Source: Desulfobacteraceae bacterium UBA5616 (lineage in GTDB: Bacteria; Desulfobacterota; Desulfobacteria; Desulfobacterales; UBA5616). Taken from it: DNA of 64,000 bases. The notes under the pieces are model-generated. The model did not search any database. It was not told the DNA's origin and was given only the letters and a program-made list of their open reading frames with translations. Positions 1-10,500 of the stretch are shown here, piece after piece (position 1 is the stretch's first letter; each line of letters begins with the position of its first letter). The position numbers and the translations under genes are program-made. The stretch covers positions 23,487 to 87,486 of the forward strand of contig DIKO01000022.1 in NCBI GenBank assembly GCA_002423615.1, read 5' to 3'.

Positions 1-3000
1 CCAGTGACCCTTGTGGATTCCCATGATGATCTGGACCGGACTCTTTCGGCTGACGAATGGCGGATGGATTCCGGGGTACCCTTTAATTACGCCCATCGGC
101 CGGGGCTTATCCGGATTTTGAGGAATCCTTCGATCCATTGCATTATGCCCGCGGAAGTCAAGTCCATCAAGCACAGTTCCCAGGGATTCAGGGTCCGTCT
201 TAAAAAAGCACCCACCTACATCGATCCGGACCGGTGCACCCTCTGCGGACGCTGTTATCAGGCCTGCCCTGTCCATACATCAGACGGTTTCAAAGCCATC
301 CGTTATGACGGCCGCATGACACTTCCGGGAAGACCCGTTATCGATAAACGGCGCAAACCCCCGTGTCAGGAAAACTGCCCTCTGGGGGTCAACGCTCAGG
401 GGTACATCGCCCTGACCCGGGCCGAAAAATTTACGGAGGCATTGGCCCTGGTCCGGAAAGACAACGTTCTGGCCGGCATCTGCGGCCGGATCTGCACGCA
501 TCCCTGCGAGGCCGGGTGCCGGAGAGGGGAACTGGATGATCCCATCGCGATCAGGGACATCAAACGGTTTCTGGCCGATGACGAGGGGCATGTTCCAAAA
601 AGCAGTGAAGAAGAACCTCCCGGGTTGAAATCGGCGCTTCAGCGCTCTGAAAAAATAGCCGTGATCGGCTCGGGCCCCTCGGGTCTTGCCGCTGCCGCGG
701 AACTGGCGCAAAAGGGGTACCCGGTGACGGCTTTTGAAAAGGAGAATGAACCCGGCGGACTTCTCCGGTATGGCATCGGGCCCCACCGGCTGCCCCGGCA
801 CGTGCTGGATACCGATCTCCACTACATCCGGAACCTGGGTGTGAAATTCATCACCCAAAGCCCCGTCAACCCGGATGGTGATCTGGACGGTCTTTTCAGT
901 GAATATCAGGCGGTGATCCTGGCCACGGGTGCCTGGAAGGACCGGAAACTCGGCGTTCCCGGTGAAGATCTTAAGGGGGTATCGGGATGTCTGTCCTTTC
1001 TGAACAACCTGTACCGGACCCCGATTTCGGCTTTTCCCGAAAAGACGGCCGTCATCGGAGACGGAAACGCCGCCTTTGACCTTGCGAGAACCCTCAAGCG
1101 GCTTGGGGCCGAGGTCAGCATTATTTCCTGGTTCCCCCTGAATCTGATTCCTGCGGATCCCGAAGAAATAAAGGCGGCGCTGGAAGAAAAAATCACGATT
1201 ATCGACAGTCTCAAGGTGGTCCGGTTTAAGGGTAAAGGCGGGAAATTAACCGGTCTTTCCGCAATGCCCACCATCCCGGGGCCGCCTGACGCAAACGGGA
1301 TGCCATGGCCGGTGATCATCCAGGACGGCGCTCCTGTGGACATGAATTTTACCAGGGCCTTTGTGGCCATTGGTCAATCCGGACCGTATAGCCATGTGAC
1401 GGCGACCACCCTGCCTTTCGAGGTTTCCGAACAGGGGTTTATCCGGACCCGGGGATCTTCCCGTACTTCCCGGAAAGGGCTGTATGCCGCGGGAGATACC
1501 GTTACGGGGCCTTCCTCCGTGGTCAAGGCCATGGCCGCCGGAAGGATGGCGGCAAGAGATGTTCACGAGGACCTTTGCGGTCATGTAACACTGACCGATG
1601 GTCCGGAAAGGCCCGAAAACCTCGATTTTCCGGTAATTTCCGAGGATATCCCGGCTCTGTCCCGGCCTGCCATGCCGGAAAAGCAGCTTTCCGCCAGAAT
1701 GGACTCATTTGCCGAAGTCGCTCTGGGATTGAGCGGTCACCAGGTTGTTTTCGAGGCCGAACGCTGTCTTCAATGCGGGGTGTGTTCCGAATGCCTGGAA
1801 TGTGTAAACGCCTGCGGCGCCATCCAGGCTGTCCGGCATGATGACCACTTCCTGGAAATCACCGAACACGCCGGCGTGATCATTATGGCGGACCCCGGCA
1901 TCGCGGCCCAGGTCAAAGGAGAGGATGTCATCCGTGCCTATGGCCCCAGACAGGCGAAAACTGACGTCAACGCCATGATTGTCCGGGGTTATGCCGCTGC
2001 GGCCAAGGCCATGGTGCTTCTGGCCAAGACCTCCCAGAGGCTGAAAGGTCACGGCATATCCTTTCACGCTCCCGATCCGGGACTGTCCCCCGAAATCCGG
2101 ATCGGGGTTTTTGTCTGCCGGTGCAACGACGCCCTGGGATGGCTGGACGGCATGACCGAATATCTGCAAGGACTCTCCCGTCGCAACGATATTTTTCATG
2201 TGGAAGTTTTAAATTCCGCCTGTACATCGGAAGGGTATGCAGGCATTTTTAAAAGCGTCCGTGAAAAGGGGATCACCCGCATGGTGCTGGCCTCCTGCGT
2301 ATGCTGCCCATTGAATTTTGTCTGCAGTGCCTGTTCGGACCAGCGCAGCAGACTCAAAAACGGTCTTTTTACCGGAACCGGGATCAGCCGGTCCATGGTG
2401 GAAACCTGCAACCTCCGGGGAGAGGTCCTGCGCCTGGTTGGAAAAGACCCGCACACGGCTCTGAAACGGTTTGTCGGTCTGATGGATCGGTCCATCACCC
2501 GGGCGACAAAGCTCAAACCCTTGCCGTCCCTGGCACGGAACTACAATTTTGCAACGGCGGTAATCGGCGAATCCGAAGCTGCGGTGGCTTCGGCGCGGAT
2601 ATTGGCCGAGGCCGGACTGGATATATTTCTCTTCGGTGCAAAGGCGGATGCAGTTAACGGAAACCCGGCGTATCCGAATGTCCACACCTTTGAAAACTCC
2701 GAGGTCAAGAGGATCAGCGGTACATTGGGAGAGTTCCAGTTGTCCGTACAAACCGGATTGGACGAACAGAAGATCCAGGTGGGTGCCATCATCCTGGGAG
2801 AAAAATCCAGGTCCAAAATCCGGTATGTTCAACAGGAAGAGCTGCCCAGCCGGACGGTAACCGCCGCCCTGCAACAGAAAGGCCTGTCCGGCATACCCTT
2901 TTTTGCCCCGGGGGCCACCTCCATCAAGGGACTGTACCTGGCCGATGCTCCGGGGATCTACATCTCGAAGGCTAAAAAAGGCGCTGCGGCCGCCATCATC

Positions 3001-3282
3001 GCCGCGGCCCTGATGCCCAGAGGCCCGAGGCAAAGCAAGGGGTTTACCGTCTCCATTGATGAGAACTTATGCAGGGGCTGCGGCCGTTGTGTGGATATCT
3101 GCCCCTATCGGGCCATTACACTGCAAAAAAACGGTATCGGCGGGTGGCATGCGGTTGTTGATGAAGGCCTGTGCAAGGGATGCGGCAACTGTATTTGCAA
3201 CTGCCCGTCCAATGCCGCGGACAGCCCTTACCGGGACCAGGGATTTCTGGAGCAGTCGCTGGAGGAAATTTTGTCGCAGTAA
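1..3282 (+). CDS. HdrA/GltD-like multi-cluster Fe-S flavoprotein (5' end outside window)
   Basis: The reading frame is open from base 1, so the gene probably starts upstream; GTG at 4 is only the first possible start inside the window. In order, counting from base 4: the tail of an HdrA-like region with a [4Fe-4S] motif CTLCGRCYQACPV (about residue 78), a GltD-type N-terminal cysteine domain (residues 121-172), an FAD site IGSGPSG (about 221), an NAD(P) site VIGDGNAAF (about 348), and a second HdrA-like half beginning with clustered cysteines near 587. Two C-terminal ferredoxin motifs follow, CRGCGRCVDICP and CKGCGNCICNCP (about 1023 and 1058). Such proteins pass electrons between NAD(P)H, flavin and ferredoxin or a partner Hdr complex in the cytoplasm. 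Two Hdr genes follow on the same strand, so a joint electron-bifurcating complex is inferred. The physiological donor and acceptor cannot be told from sequence. Confidence 0.85.
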   Translation, partial: PVTLVDSHDDLDRTLSADEWRMDSGVPFNYAHRPGLIRILRNPSIHCIMPAEVKSIKHSSQGFRVRLKKAPTYIDPDRCTLCGRCYQACPVHTSDGFKAIRYDGRMTLPGRPVIDKRRKPPCQENCPLGVNAQGYIALTRAEKFTEALALVRKDNVLAGICGRICTHPCEAGCRRGELDDPIAIRDIKRFLADDEGHVPKSSEEEPPGLKSALQRSEKIAVIGSGPSGLAAAAELAQKGYPVTAFEKENEPGGLLRYGIGPHRLPRHVLDTDLHYIRNLGVKFITQSPVNPDGDLDGLFSEYQAVILATGAWKDRKLGVPGEDLKGVSGCLSFLNNLYRTPISAFPEKTAVIGDGNAAFDLARTLKRLGAEVSIISWFPLNLIPADPEEIKAALEEKITIIDSLKVVRFKGKGGKLTGLSAMPTIPGPPDANGMPWPVIIQDGAPVDMNFTRAFVAIGQSGPYSHVTATTLPFEVSEQGFIRTRGSSRTSRKGLYAAGDTVTGPSSVVKAMAAGRMAARDVHEDLCGHVTLTDGPERPENLDFPVISEDIPALSRPAMPEKQLSARMDSFAEVALGLSGHQVVFEAERCLQCGVCSECLECVNACGAIQAVRHDDHFLEITEHAGVIIMADPGIAAQVKGEDVIRAYGPRQAKTDVNAMIVRGYAAAAKAMVLLAKTSQRLKGHGISFHAPDPGLSPEIRIGVFVCRCNDALGWLDGMTEYLQGLSRRNDIFHVEVLNSACTSEGYAGIFKSVREKGITRMVLASCVCCPLNFVCSACSDQRSRLKNGLFTGTGISRSMVETCNLRGEVLRLVGKDPHTALKRFVGLMDRSITRATKLKPLPSLARNYNFATAVIGESEAAVASARILAEAGLDIFLFGAKADAVNGNPAYPNVHTFENSEVKRISGTLGEFQLSVQTGLDEQKIQVGAIILGEKSRSKIRYVQQEELPSRTVTAALQQKGLSGIPFFAPGATSIKGLYLADAPGIYISKAKKGAAAAIIAAALMPRGPRQSKGFTVSIDENLCRGCGRCVDICPYRAITLQKNGIGGWHAVVDEGLCKGCGNCICNCPSNAADSPYRDQGFLEQSLEEILSQ

Positions 3283-3338
3283 CCCGGGGAAGCATCAAAA
3301 TCGACCCCATTAACCGGAAAAGAACGCATAATCAGAAA

Positions 3339-4922
3339 ATGGACAAATCAAATATAATTTTATTTTTATGTAACTGGGGACCCCATACGGCTTTTCAATT
3401 GCTCCAGGACAAAGGTGCGGATATCCCTTACGAAATCAAGATGGTGCGCATTCCCTGTTCAGGGAGAATCAACAAATCCCTTCTGCTGAAGGCCTTTGAA
3501 AAAGGGGCGGACGGTGTCGCTCTGGTGGGGTGCAGCTCCGGGGCCTGCCGCTACGGCAATGGGACGGACATCGCCGGAACCAACATCGCCGATACCCGAA
3601 GTATCCTGAAACTCATGGGCCTGGGCGAAGACCGGTTGCGGCATGCCACCTTCCTGCCGGATGAAGCCGATGCGCTTTTAACCTTTTTAACGGATTTTGC
3701 CGGAGACATCCGGGAAATGCGGAAAACACCGGTTGCCTCCCCCATGCCCTCCCTGCCGGAAAACAGATCCGTTGACTTCCTGAGGGGAATTCTTACGAAA
3801 CATGATGTATATGCCTGTCAGGACTGTGGGAAATGTTCATCTTCGTGTCCTCTGACATTGATCGGGAAACCGTTTTCTCCAAGGGGCATCGTTAATTCAC
3901 TCATTGCCGGGGATATTGACGACCCTTCGGTGCAAAACGATATCTGGTCCTGTCTGACCTGTGGACTTTGCTACGATCGTTGCCCCTCGGCGGTCAATTT
4001 CCCCGACTTTATCCGGGACATTCGATGTCATATCATATCCCTGGGCAATCCTGTCAGGGAAACCCACAACGGCTTTTTCCAGTCTCTGATGAGGATTATG
4101 ACTTCTCCGGAGGTGAAAACGCAAAAATGGGCCTGGGTCCCGGAAGAAATCAAGCTCGACGACAACAGCCCCATTCTTTTTTTCGGGGGCTGCGCGCCTT
4201 ACTTTGACGCATTTTTCAGGCATCACCTGGGAGTTGAAACCACGAATATATTAAAGGACAGCCTCCGCCTTCTCAACTTTTTCGATATCAAGCCCGCTCT
4301 TCTTGAAAATGAGCGGTGCTGCGGACATGATCTTCTGTGGGCCGGGGATGAAGCGAACTTTCTCAAACTGGCGGCCTTGAATGTTGACATGATCCACAGC
4401 CGGAATATCGAAGAAGTGGTAACGGCCTGCCCGGAATGTTTCAGGACCCTGTCCCATGACTACCCTGAACGGGGCATCCCGGTTCGATTCAAGGTCACGC
4501 ACATCTACGACTTCCTGGAAAGGGAGATCGACAAGGGCGGCGTTGACTTTAAAAAATTCAGAAAAACCATTACCTATCAGGACTCCTGCCGGCTCAGCCG
4601 GTTCGACAACCGGGCGGACCTTCCCCGCCGGTTGATAAAACGGTTGAAGCCCGATGGGTTTCATGAAATGCCTGAAAACGGACGGGCCGCTGTGTGTTGC
4701 GGCAACAGCGCCTGGATCGGCTGCGATTCATACAGCAAGGCCCTTCAGGTCAAACGATTGCGGCAAAGCCGGGCAAACGGCGGGAATCTTCTGGTGACCT
4801 CCTGCCCCAAATGCCAGATTCACCTGCGGTGCGCCATGGAAGACCCTTTTCTGGGAGATGAACTGGCCGTCGAGATCAGGGATTTAACCAGTATTATCGC
4901 AGAGACCATCAACTGGGCATGA
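3339..4922 (+). CDS. MvhD-HdrC-HdrB fusion, heterodisulfide reductase-like subunit
   Basis: 527 residues from ATG 3339; the open frame extends further upstream but that part overlaps the preceding gene and has no family resemblance. Residues 1-140 are an MvhD (hydrogenase delta, [2Fe-2S]) domain with Cys11, Cys40 and CSSGAC near 65-70. Residues about 158-215 form an HdrC-type ferredoxin with CQDCGKCSSSCP and CLTCGLCYDRCP. The rest is HdrB-like, with two CCG domains recognisable by CCGH...CPEC and CCGN...CPKC, the ligands of noncubane clusters. In known Hdr systems HdrB reduces a disulfide or transfers electrons to a membrane or acyl-CoA partner. Fusion of all three modules in one chain is compact but has relatives in Desulfobacterota (BamD-like and Hdr-like proteins). 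It sits between two HdrA-like genes. Confidence 0.88.
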   Translation: MDKSNIILFLCNWGPHTAFQLLQDKGADIPYEIKMVRIPCSGRINKSLLLKAFEKGADGVALVGCSSGACRYGNGTDIAGTNIADTRSILKLMGLGEDRLRHATFLPDEADALLTFLTDFAGDIREMRKTPVASPMPSLPENRSVDFLRGILTKHDVYACQDCGKCSSSCPLTLIGKPFSPRGIVNSLIAGDIDDPSVQNDIWSCLTCGLCYDRCPSAVNFPDFIRDIRCHIISLGNPVRETHNGFFQSLMRIMTSPEVKTQKWAWVPEEIKLDDNSPILFFGGCAPYFDAFFRHHLGVETTNILKDSLRLLNFFDIKPALLENERCCGHDLLWAGDEANFLKLAALNVDMIHSRNIEEVVTACPECFRTLSHDYPERGIPVRFKVTHIYDFLEREIDKGGVDFKKFRKTITYQDSCRLSRFDNRADLPRRLIKRLKPDGFHEMPENGRAAVCCGNSAWIGCDSYSKALQVKRLRQSRANGGNLLVTSCPKCQIHLRCAMEDPFLGDELAVEIRDLTSIIAETINWA

Positions 4923-4999
4923 TGGTCTCCCGAACCCCGGAAAATACCGGCGGTCTATTGAGATAAGCACCAGCCCAAATTACCGTTTGAGGAATTTTG

Positions 5000-7453
5000 A
5001 TGGAAGCAATCAATACTCTATCCACACCGGTCGATGGAAAAAAGACTCCGAAAATCGGCGTTTATGTTTGCCATTGCGGATTGAATATCGCCCAGACAGT
5101 GGATTGCGCAAAGGTGGCACGAAACGCCCTGGAGTTGAGCGGCGTGCTGATGGCCAAAGATATCGGATATGCCTGTTCGGAACCGGGCCAGAATGAAATC
5201 CGGCAGGATATTGCTGAAAACGGACTGGACCGCGTGGTGATCGCCTCCTGTTCACCCCGGCTTCATGAGCCCACCTTCCGGAAGATGATGGAAGCTGCCG
5301 GCTTGAACCCGTTCATGCTGGAAATGGCCAATCTCAGAGAACAATGCAGCTGGGTCCATATGCACGAACCCGATGCGGCAACGGACAAGGCGTTTGATCT
5401 GGTCAAGATGGCCGTATCCCGGGCCCAGCGCCTTGCACCCCTTTTTCCGGAAACCATGCCCCTGACCAAACGGACCCTGGTCATCGGCGGAGGTGTCGCG
5501 GGCATACAGGCGGCCCTGGACCTTGCGGACAGCGGATACGAAGTGGTTCTGGTGGAAAAGAGCCCCTCCATCGGGGGCATCATGGCCCGGCTGGACAAGA
5601 CCTTTCCCACCATGGACTGTTCCATCTGAATTCTCGGTCCGAAGATGACGGATGTCGGTCGACATCCTAAAATAAAGCTTCACACCCTTTCCGAGGTCGT
5701 GGATGTGAAGGGGTATGTGGGAAATTTCAAGGTGAAGCTGTTGAAAAAAGCCCGCTATGTGGCGGAAAACGACTGCACCGGCTGCGGCGAATGCGCAAAA
5801 GTCTGCCCGGTGGTGCGGCCGGATGAATTCAACCTGGGGCTCTCTTCCCGTCGGGCCATTTATTCGCCTTTTCCCCAGGCCGTACCGGCGGCTTACATGG
5901 TGAACATCCATGAATGTCTGGGCCACAACCCCTCGGTATGCTCCAAATGCGTGGACGCCTGTGAAAAGAAATGCATCAATTTTCACATGTCCGATGAGGA
6001 GATCATCGAAGAGGTGGGCACCATCATCGTGGCCACGGGATCGACTCCCTTTGATCCCAGGGAAATGGATGAGTACGGCTATACCCGGTTTGAGAATGTG
6101 CTGACCAGCATAGAATTCGAGCGCCTGGTGAATGCAGGCGGTCCCTCCCAGGGTGCTTTGATCCGGCCCGGGGACCGGATCACCCCCAAATCCGTCGGGT
6201 TCATTCAATGTGTGGGCTCCAGGTCATCCAACAAGGGCGGAGAATACTGCTCCAATGTCTGCTGCATGAACACCATTAAAAGCACCCTGGTGATCAAGGA
6301 GCATTTTCCCGATGTCGACGTCAAGGTATTTTACATCGATATCCGGGCGTTCGGGAAGGGATTCGAAGAACTCTACCGGCGAAGCCGGCGTCTGGGCGTG
6401 CAGTATATCCGGGGTCTTCCCGGAAACGTCGAGGAACTGGGGAATAAAAGCCTTAAGGTTGCCGTAGAAGATTCCGCGTCCCATCAGGTGAAATTTCACG
6501 AACTGGATATGCTGGTACTGGCCGTGGGCATCAAACCCACCCGGAGCAACCACAAATTGCAGGAGATGCTGGGCCTGCAATTGACCCCTGACGGATTTTT
6601 CCTGGAAGCCCATCCCAAGCTTCAGCCCGTGGATGCCGCCACACGGGGCATTTATTTCGCCGGTTGCGCCGAAGGCCCGAAAGATATCAAGGAAAGCGTA
6701 ACCCAGGGATCCGCCGCATCGGGGCGGGCCATCCGGCTGATGCATAAAGGTGAAATCACCACGGAGCCCATCACTTCGGAGATTGTCGAGGAGCGCTGCA
6801 AGTCCTGCGGGAAATGCGCCGAAGTCTGCCCGTATAACGCCATTACCGTGGATGTGAAGCGAAAAACACCTGCAGTGGTGAATTCCGCGGCCTGTGCCGG
6901 ATGCGGGACCTGCGCGGCGGAATGTCCTTTTGACGCCATTGTCATGAACCATTTTACCGACGGTCAGATCATCGGCCAGGTCGACGCCATGCTGGAGAAT
7001 GCACCCGAATCCAAGATTCTGGTGTTTGCCTGCAACTGGTGTTCCTATGCCGGAGCCGATTATGCAGGGGTATCCCGTCTCCAGTACCCGGCCAATGTCA
7101 GGCTGATCCGGACCATGTGTTCCGGCAGGGTGGATGAAAAATTCATCTGGGAAGGATTTGAAAAAGGGGCCCCGGTGGTCCTGGTTTCGGGGTGTCATTT
7201 CGGAGACTGCCACTACATCGACGCCAACCGCTGGACTGAGAAACGGGTGCTGAAAGTTCAGAAGAAAATGGAAAAACTCGGAATCCGGCCGGAAAGACTT
7301 CAGTTGAAATGGATCAGCGCCGCGGAGGGGGCCATTTTTGCGGATTTTATGCAAAAAATGGAAGAACTGCGACAAACGGTGTCGGCCGGGGAAATCAGGG
7401 ATACTGTCAGGATCCTGAAAAACCCGCGCCGGGAAAAAGGGGATAAGGATTAA
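5000..7453 (+). CDS. hdrA: Selenocysteine-containing HdrA-MvhD fusion protein
   Basis: 817 residues if UGA at 5627-5629 is read as selenocysteine (Sec210). ATG 5000 follows the ribosome binding site GAGGA at 4989-4993. Residues before the UGA give an N-terminal HdrA region and FAD site VIGGGVAG (about 161), ending in TMDCSI. The frame then resumes at once with ILGPKM, exactly where HdrA proteins carry DCSI-Cys-ILGPK, so the UGA replaces a conserved cysteine. After it come CTGCGECAKVCP (about 259), two C-terminal ferredoxin motifs CKSCGKCAEVCP and CAGCGTCAAECP (about 600-640), and a C-terminal MvhD domain (about 670-790) with FACNWC, MCSG and SGCHFGDC. Some HdrA proteins are known selenoproteins. 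It is the probable flavin-bifurcating subunit working with the two upstream genes. A gene caller would split this into 4997-5629 and 5645-7453. Confidence 0.92.
5650..5667 (+). promoter_or_regulatory. Bacterial SECIS hairpin of the hdrA selenoprotein
   Basis: GGATGTC-GGTC-GACATCC makes a perfect 7-bp stem with a GGUC apical loop. The loop begins 28 bases after the last base of the UGA at 5627-5629. Bacterial SECIS elements lie in the coding region just after the UGA, have a short upper stem and carry a guanine at the start of the loop; E. coli fdhF also uses a GGUC loop. Recognition would be by SelB, which is not encoded in this window. Confidence 0.9.
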
Positions 7454-7521
7454 GGGCTCAGGGCAGAGGTGCGGTAAAGAAAAACAGTGGAAACACCTGT
7501 AGATGCCGACGGATTCGCTTC

Positions 7522-10500
7522 ATGGAATTTATTGCCGATTTTCACGTGCATTCGAAGTACTCCCGTGCAACGGCCCGGGATCTGGATCTGGAAAGCCTTT
7601 ATGTCGCTGCCCGCATCAAGGGCATTACGGTGGTCGGGACCGGCGATTTCACCCATCCGGCCTGGTTTAGCGAAATCCGGGAAAAACTGACGCCCGCCGA
7701 ACCGGGGCTGTTTAAACTAAAAGAGGATATCGCCGCCGGATGCGACGAAAAGGTTCCGGTCTCCTGCCGCGGCACCGTAAGATTCATACTGACCAGTGAA
7801 ATCAGCAATATCTACAAGAAAAACGGCAAAACCCGGAAGAATCACAACCTCATATTCCTGCCGGATCTTCAGACGGCCTGGGAATTGAATGCCCGACTGG
7901 ACCGGATCGGCAACATCAAATCCGACGGCAGGCCTATATTGGGGTTGGATGCCAGGAACCTCCTGGAACTTCTTCTGACCGTTTCCGAAGACGGATTTTT
8001 AATTCCCGCACACATCTGGACCCCATGGTTTTCTCTTCTGGGCTCCAAATCCGGATTCGACTCGGTAACCGAATGCTTTGAAGATCTGGCTCCTCGAATT
8101 TTCGCCGTGGAGACCGGATTGTCGTCGGATCCGCTCATGAACTGGCGGGTTTCCCATCTGGATAACCTGACCCTGGTTTCCAACTCGGATGCCCATTCGC
8201 CGTTTAATCTGGGCCGTGAAGCCAACCGATTCAATACCACCCTTTCGTACGGGGATATCAAAAACGCCCTGGAAACCGGCGATCCGGAAAAGTTTTCCGG
8301 CACGCTTGAATTTTTTCCGGAAGAAGGGAAGTATCATCTGGACGGCCACCGGAAGTGCGGCATCCGTTTTTCTCCCCGGGAAAGCAGGGCGCAATGCAAT
8401 ATCTGCCCGTCCTGCGGGGCTCAGCTGACCCTGGGGGTGCTGAACCGGGTCGAAGAACTGGCGGATCGAAGGGAGGGAGAAAGACCCGAAAAGACCCATC
8501 CCTTCCATAACATCATTCCCCTTACCGACATTCTGGCCGACATTTTCGAAGTGGGGCCCAAATCGAAAAAAGTCGCCTATGCCCAGAACCTGTGCGTCAA
8601 AATCCTTGGCCCTGAATTAAGTATTCTCAGGAACATCGGCCGGGAGGAACTGGACAGAACAGGAATCCCCCTGCTGGGAGAAGCTGTCGAACGGATGCGG
8701 CTCGGCCGGATTCGCCTGTCTCCGGGATACGACGGTGAATACGGCAAGGTCCATATTTTTGAATCCGGCGAGCGAAAACAGCTGCTGGGTCAAAAATCGC
8801 TGTTCCTGATGCCGGTGATAGAAGTAAAGTCCCCGGGCAGGCTTCTGGTGAACGAAACCGTTGACCCAAAGCCGGAGCCCGCTCCCCTCGGGGTTTTCTC
8901 CGTTAAAGAACCGCCGACGGTTTTTGAACCGGCTGCCGGTATTTATTCCGGCCTGAATGCAGAACAGCAGGAAGCCGTCATGCATCAAAAAGGTCCCCTG
9001 ATGATCACCGCAGGGCCCGGCACCGGGAAAACCCGCACCATCACCCACCGGATCGCGTATCTGGTGAGGGAAAAGGGGATATCCCCGGAGCATATCCTGG
9101 CGGTCACCTTCACCCACAAAGCCGCACGGGAAATGAAAGAGCGGCTGGGGAAACTGTTGGGATCCCATGCGCCCCCTCCCAGGGCTCTTACCTTCCATTC
9201 CTTCTGCCATGAGATCCTTGCAGGCGAATGCCGGAGGGCTGGAAAACCTGAAAACATCATCATTGACGAAGATGAACAGCGGCTTTTTGTCCGGGAGGCA
9301 TTGAACCGGATCAACCCGGAGAACAACGGGGCAGCGGATGTCAAGGCGATGACGGACGGCATCGTCGCCGCCAAACAAAAAATCCTGGGGCCTCTGGATG
9401 ATTTGTCCGAAATCGGCGAAACCCGCACGTTTTTTACCGATGTGTACCAGGCCTACCAGGATCTGCTCGCCCGGAGCAACGTTCTGGATTACGAAGACCT
9501 GATCGTCAACGCCTTAAAAATTCTGGAAATCGATTCCCGGGCGGGGAAAACATACCGGGATCAGTTCAAGTTCATTTTCGTGGACGAATATCAGGACCTG
9601 AATTACGGACAATACCGGCTCATTCAAGCGCTTTCATCTCCGGATAAAGACCTTTGCGTCATCGGTGATCCGGATCAGTCCATTTATGGTTTCCGGGGCT
9701 CCGATGCCCGGTATTTCAAACGGTTTTTGAATGATTTTCCCGGGGCCAGGTCCATTTCTCTATCCCAAAATTACAGGTCGACGGAAACTATACTGGAAGG
9801 CGCTTTCCAGGTGATTCGCAGGACCCGGAACAAAGAGGGTAATCCCTGCCGCATTTTTTCCGGCATCAACGGGGGGAAAACCCTGTCCGTACTTTCCGCA
9901 TCCTCGGAAAAGGCCGAAGCCGTGGCCATCGGGCGGATGATCGAAAACATGGTGGGGGGGATGGGATTGCACGCCATGGATTTTGATAAGATTCATGATC
10001 CTGCAGGAAGCTTCGAAAGGCCTTTTTCCGATTTCGCCGTTTTATACCGGACACGGAACCAGGGGAGGTTCATCTCCGATATCCTTTCCAGGGCGGGTAT
10101 CCCCTGCCAGGTGGTCAGCCGGGAAGACTGCCTTTCCGGAAAAGGCATTCGCGAATTGATCTCTTATCTTAAACTGATGGAAGGCTGGGGGACCATCTGG
10201 GACTTTGAAAGGCTTTTCCGTATCCCCGGCTGGGGCATCGGCGGCAAAATTCTTGAAAAATTCAGGACCTGGTTTTTTGAAAAAAGGATCGGATTTCCTG
10301 AAGCGCTGAACCATGTCCGGCGATTGCCCATTCCGGGACTTTCCCATGCCGGGCAGTTGAAACTGGACCGGGCCACCGGAAAACTTTTTCATTTAAAGAA
10401 GAAATTTCAGGATTACCCGGTGTTTGACATATTGTTGAGGCTGGCCCGGGAGCCGTTTCTTGAACCTTTGTTGAAACAAAACCGGGAATCGGAAAGCAAC

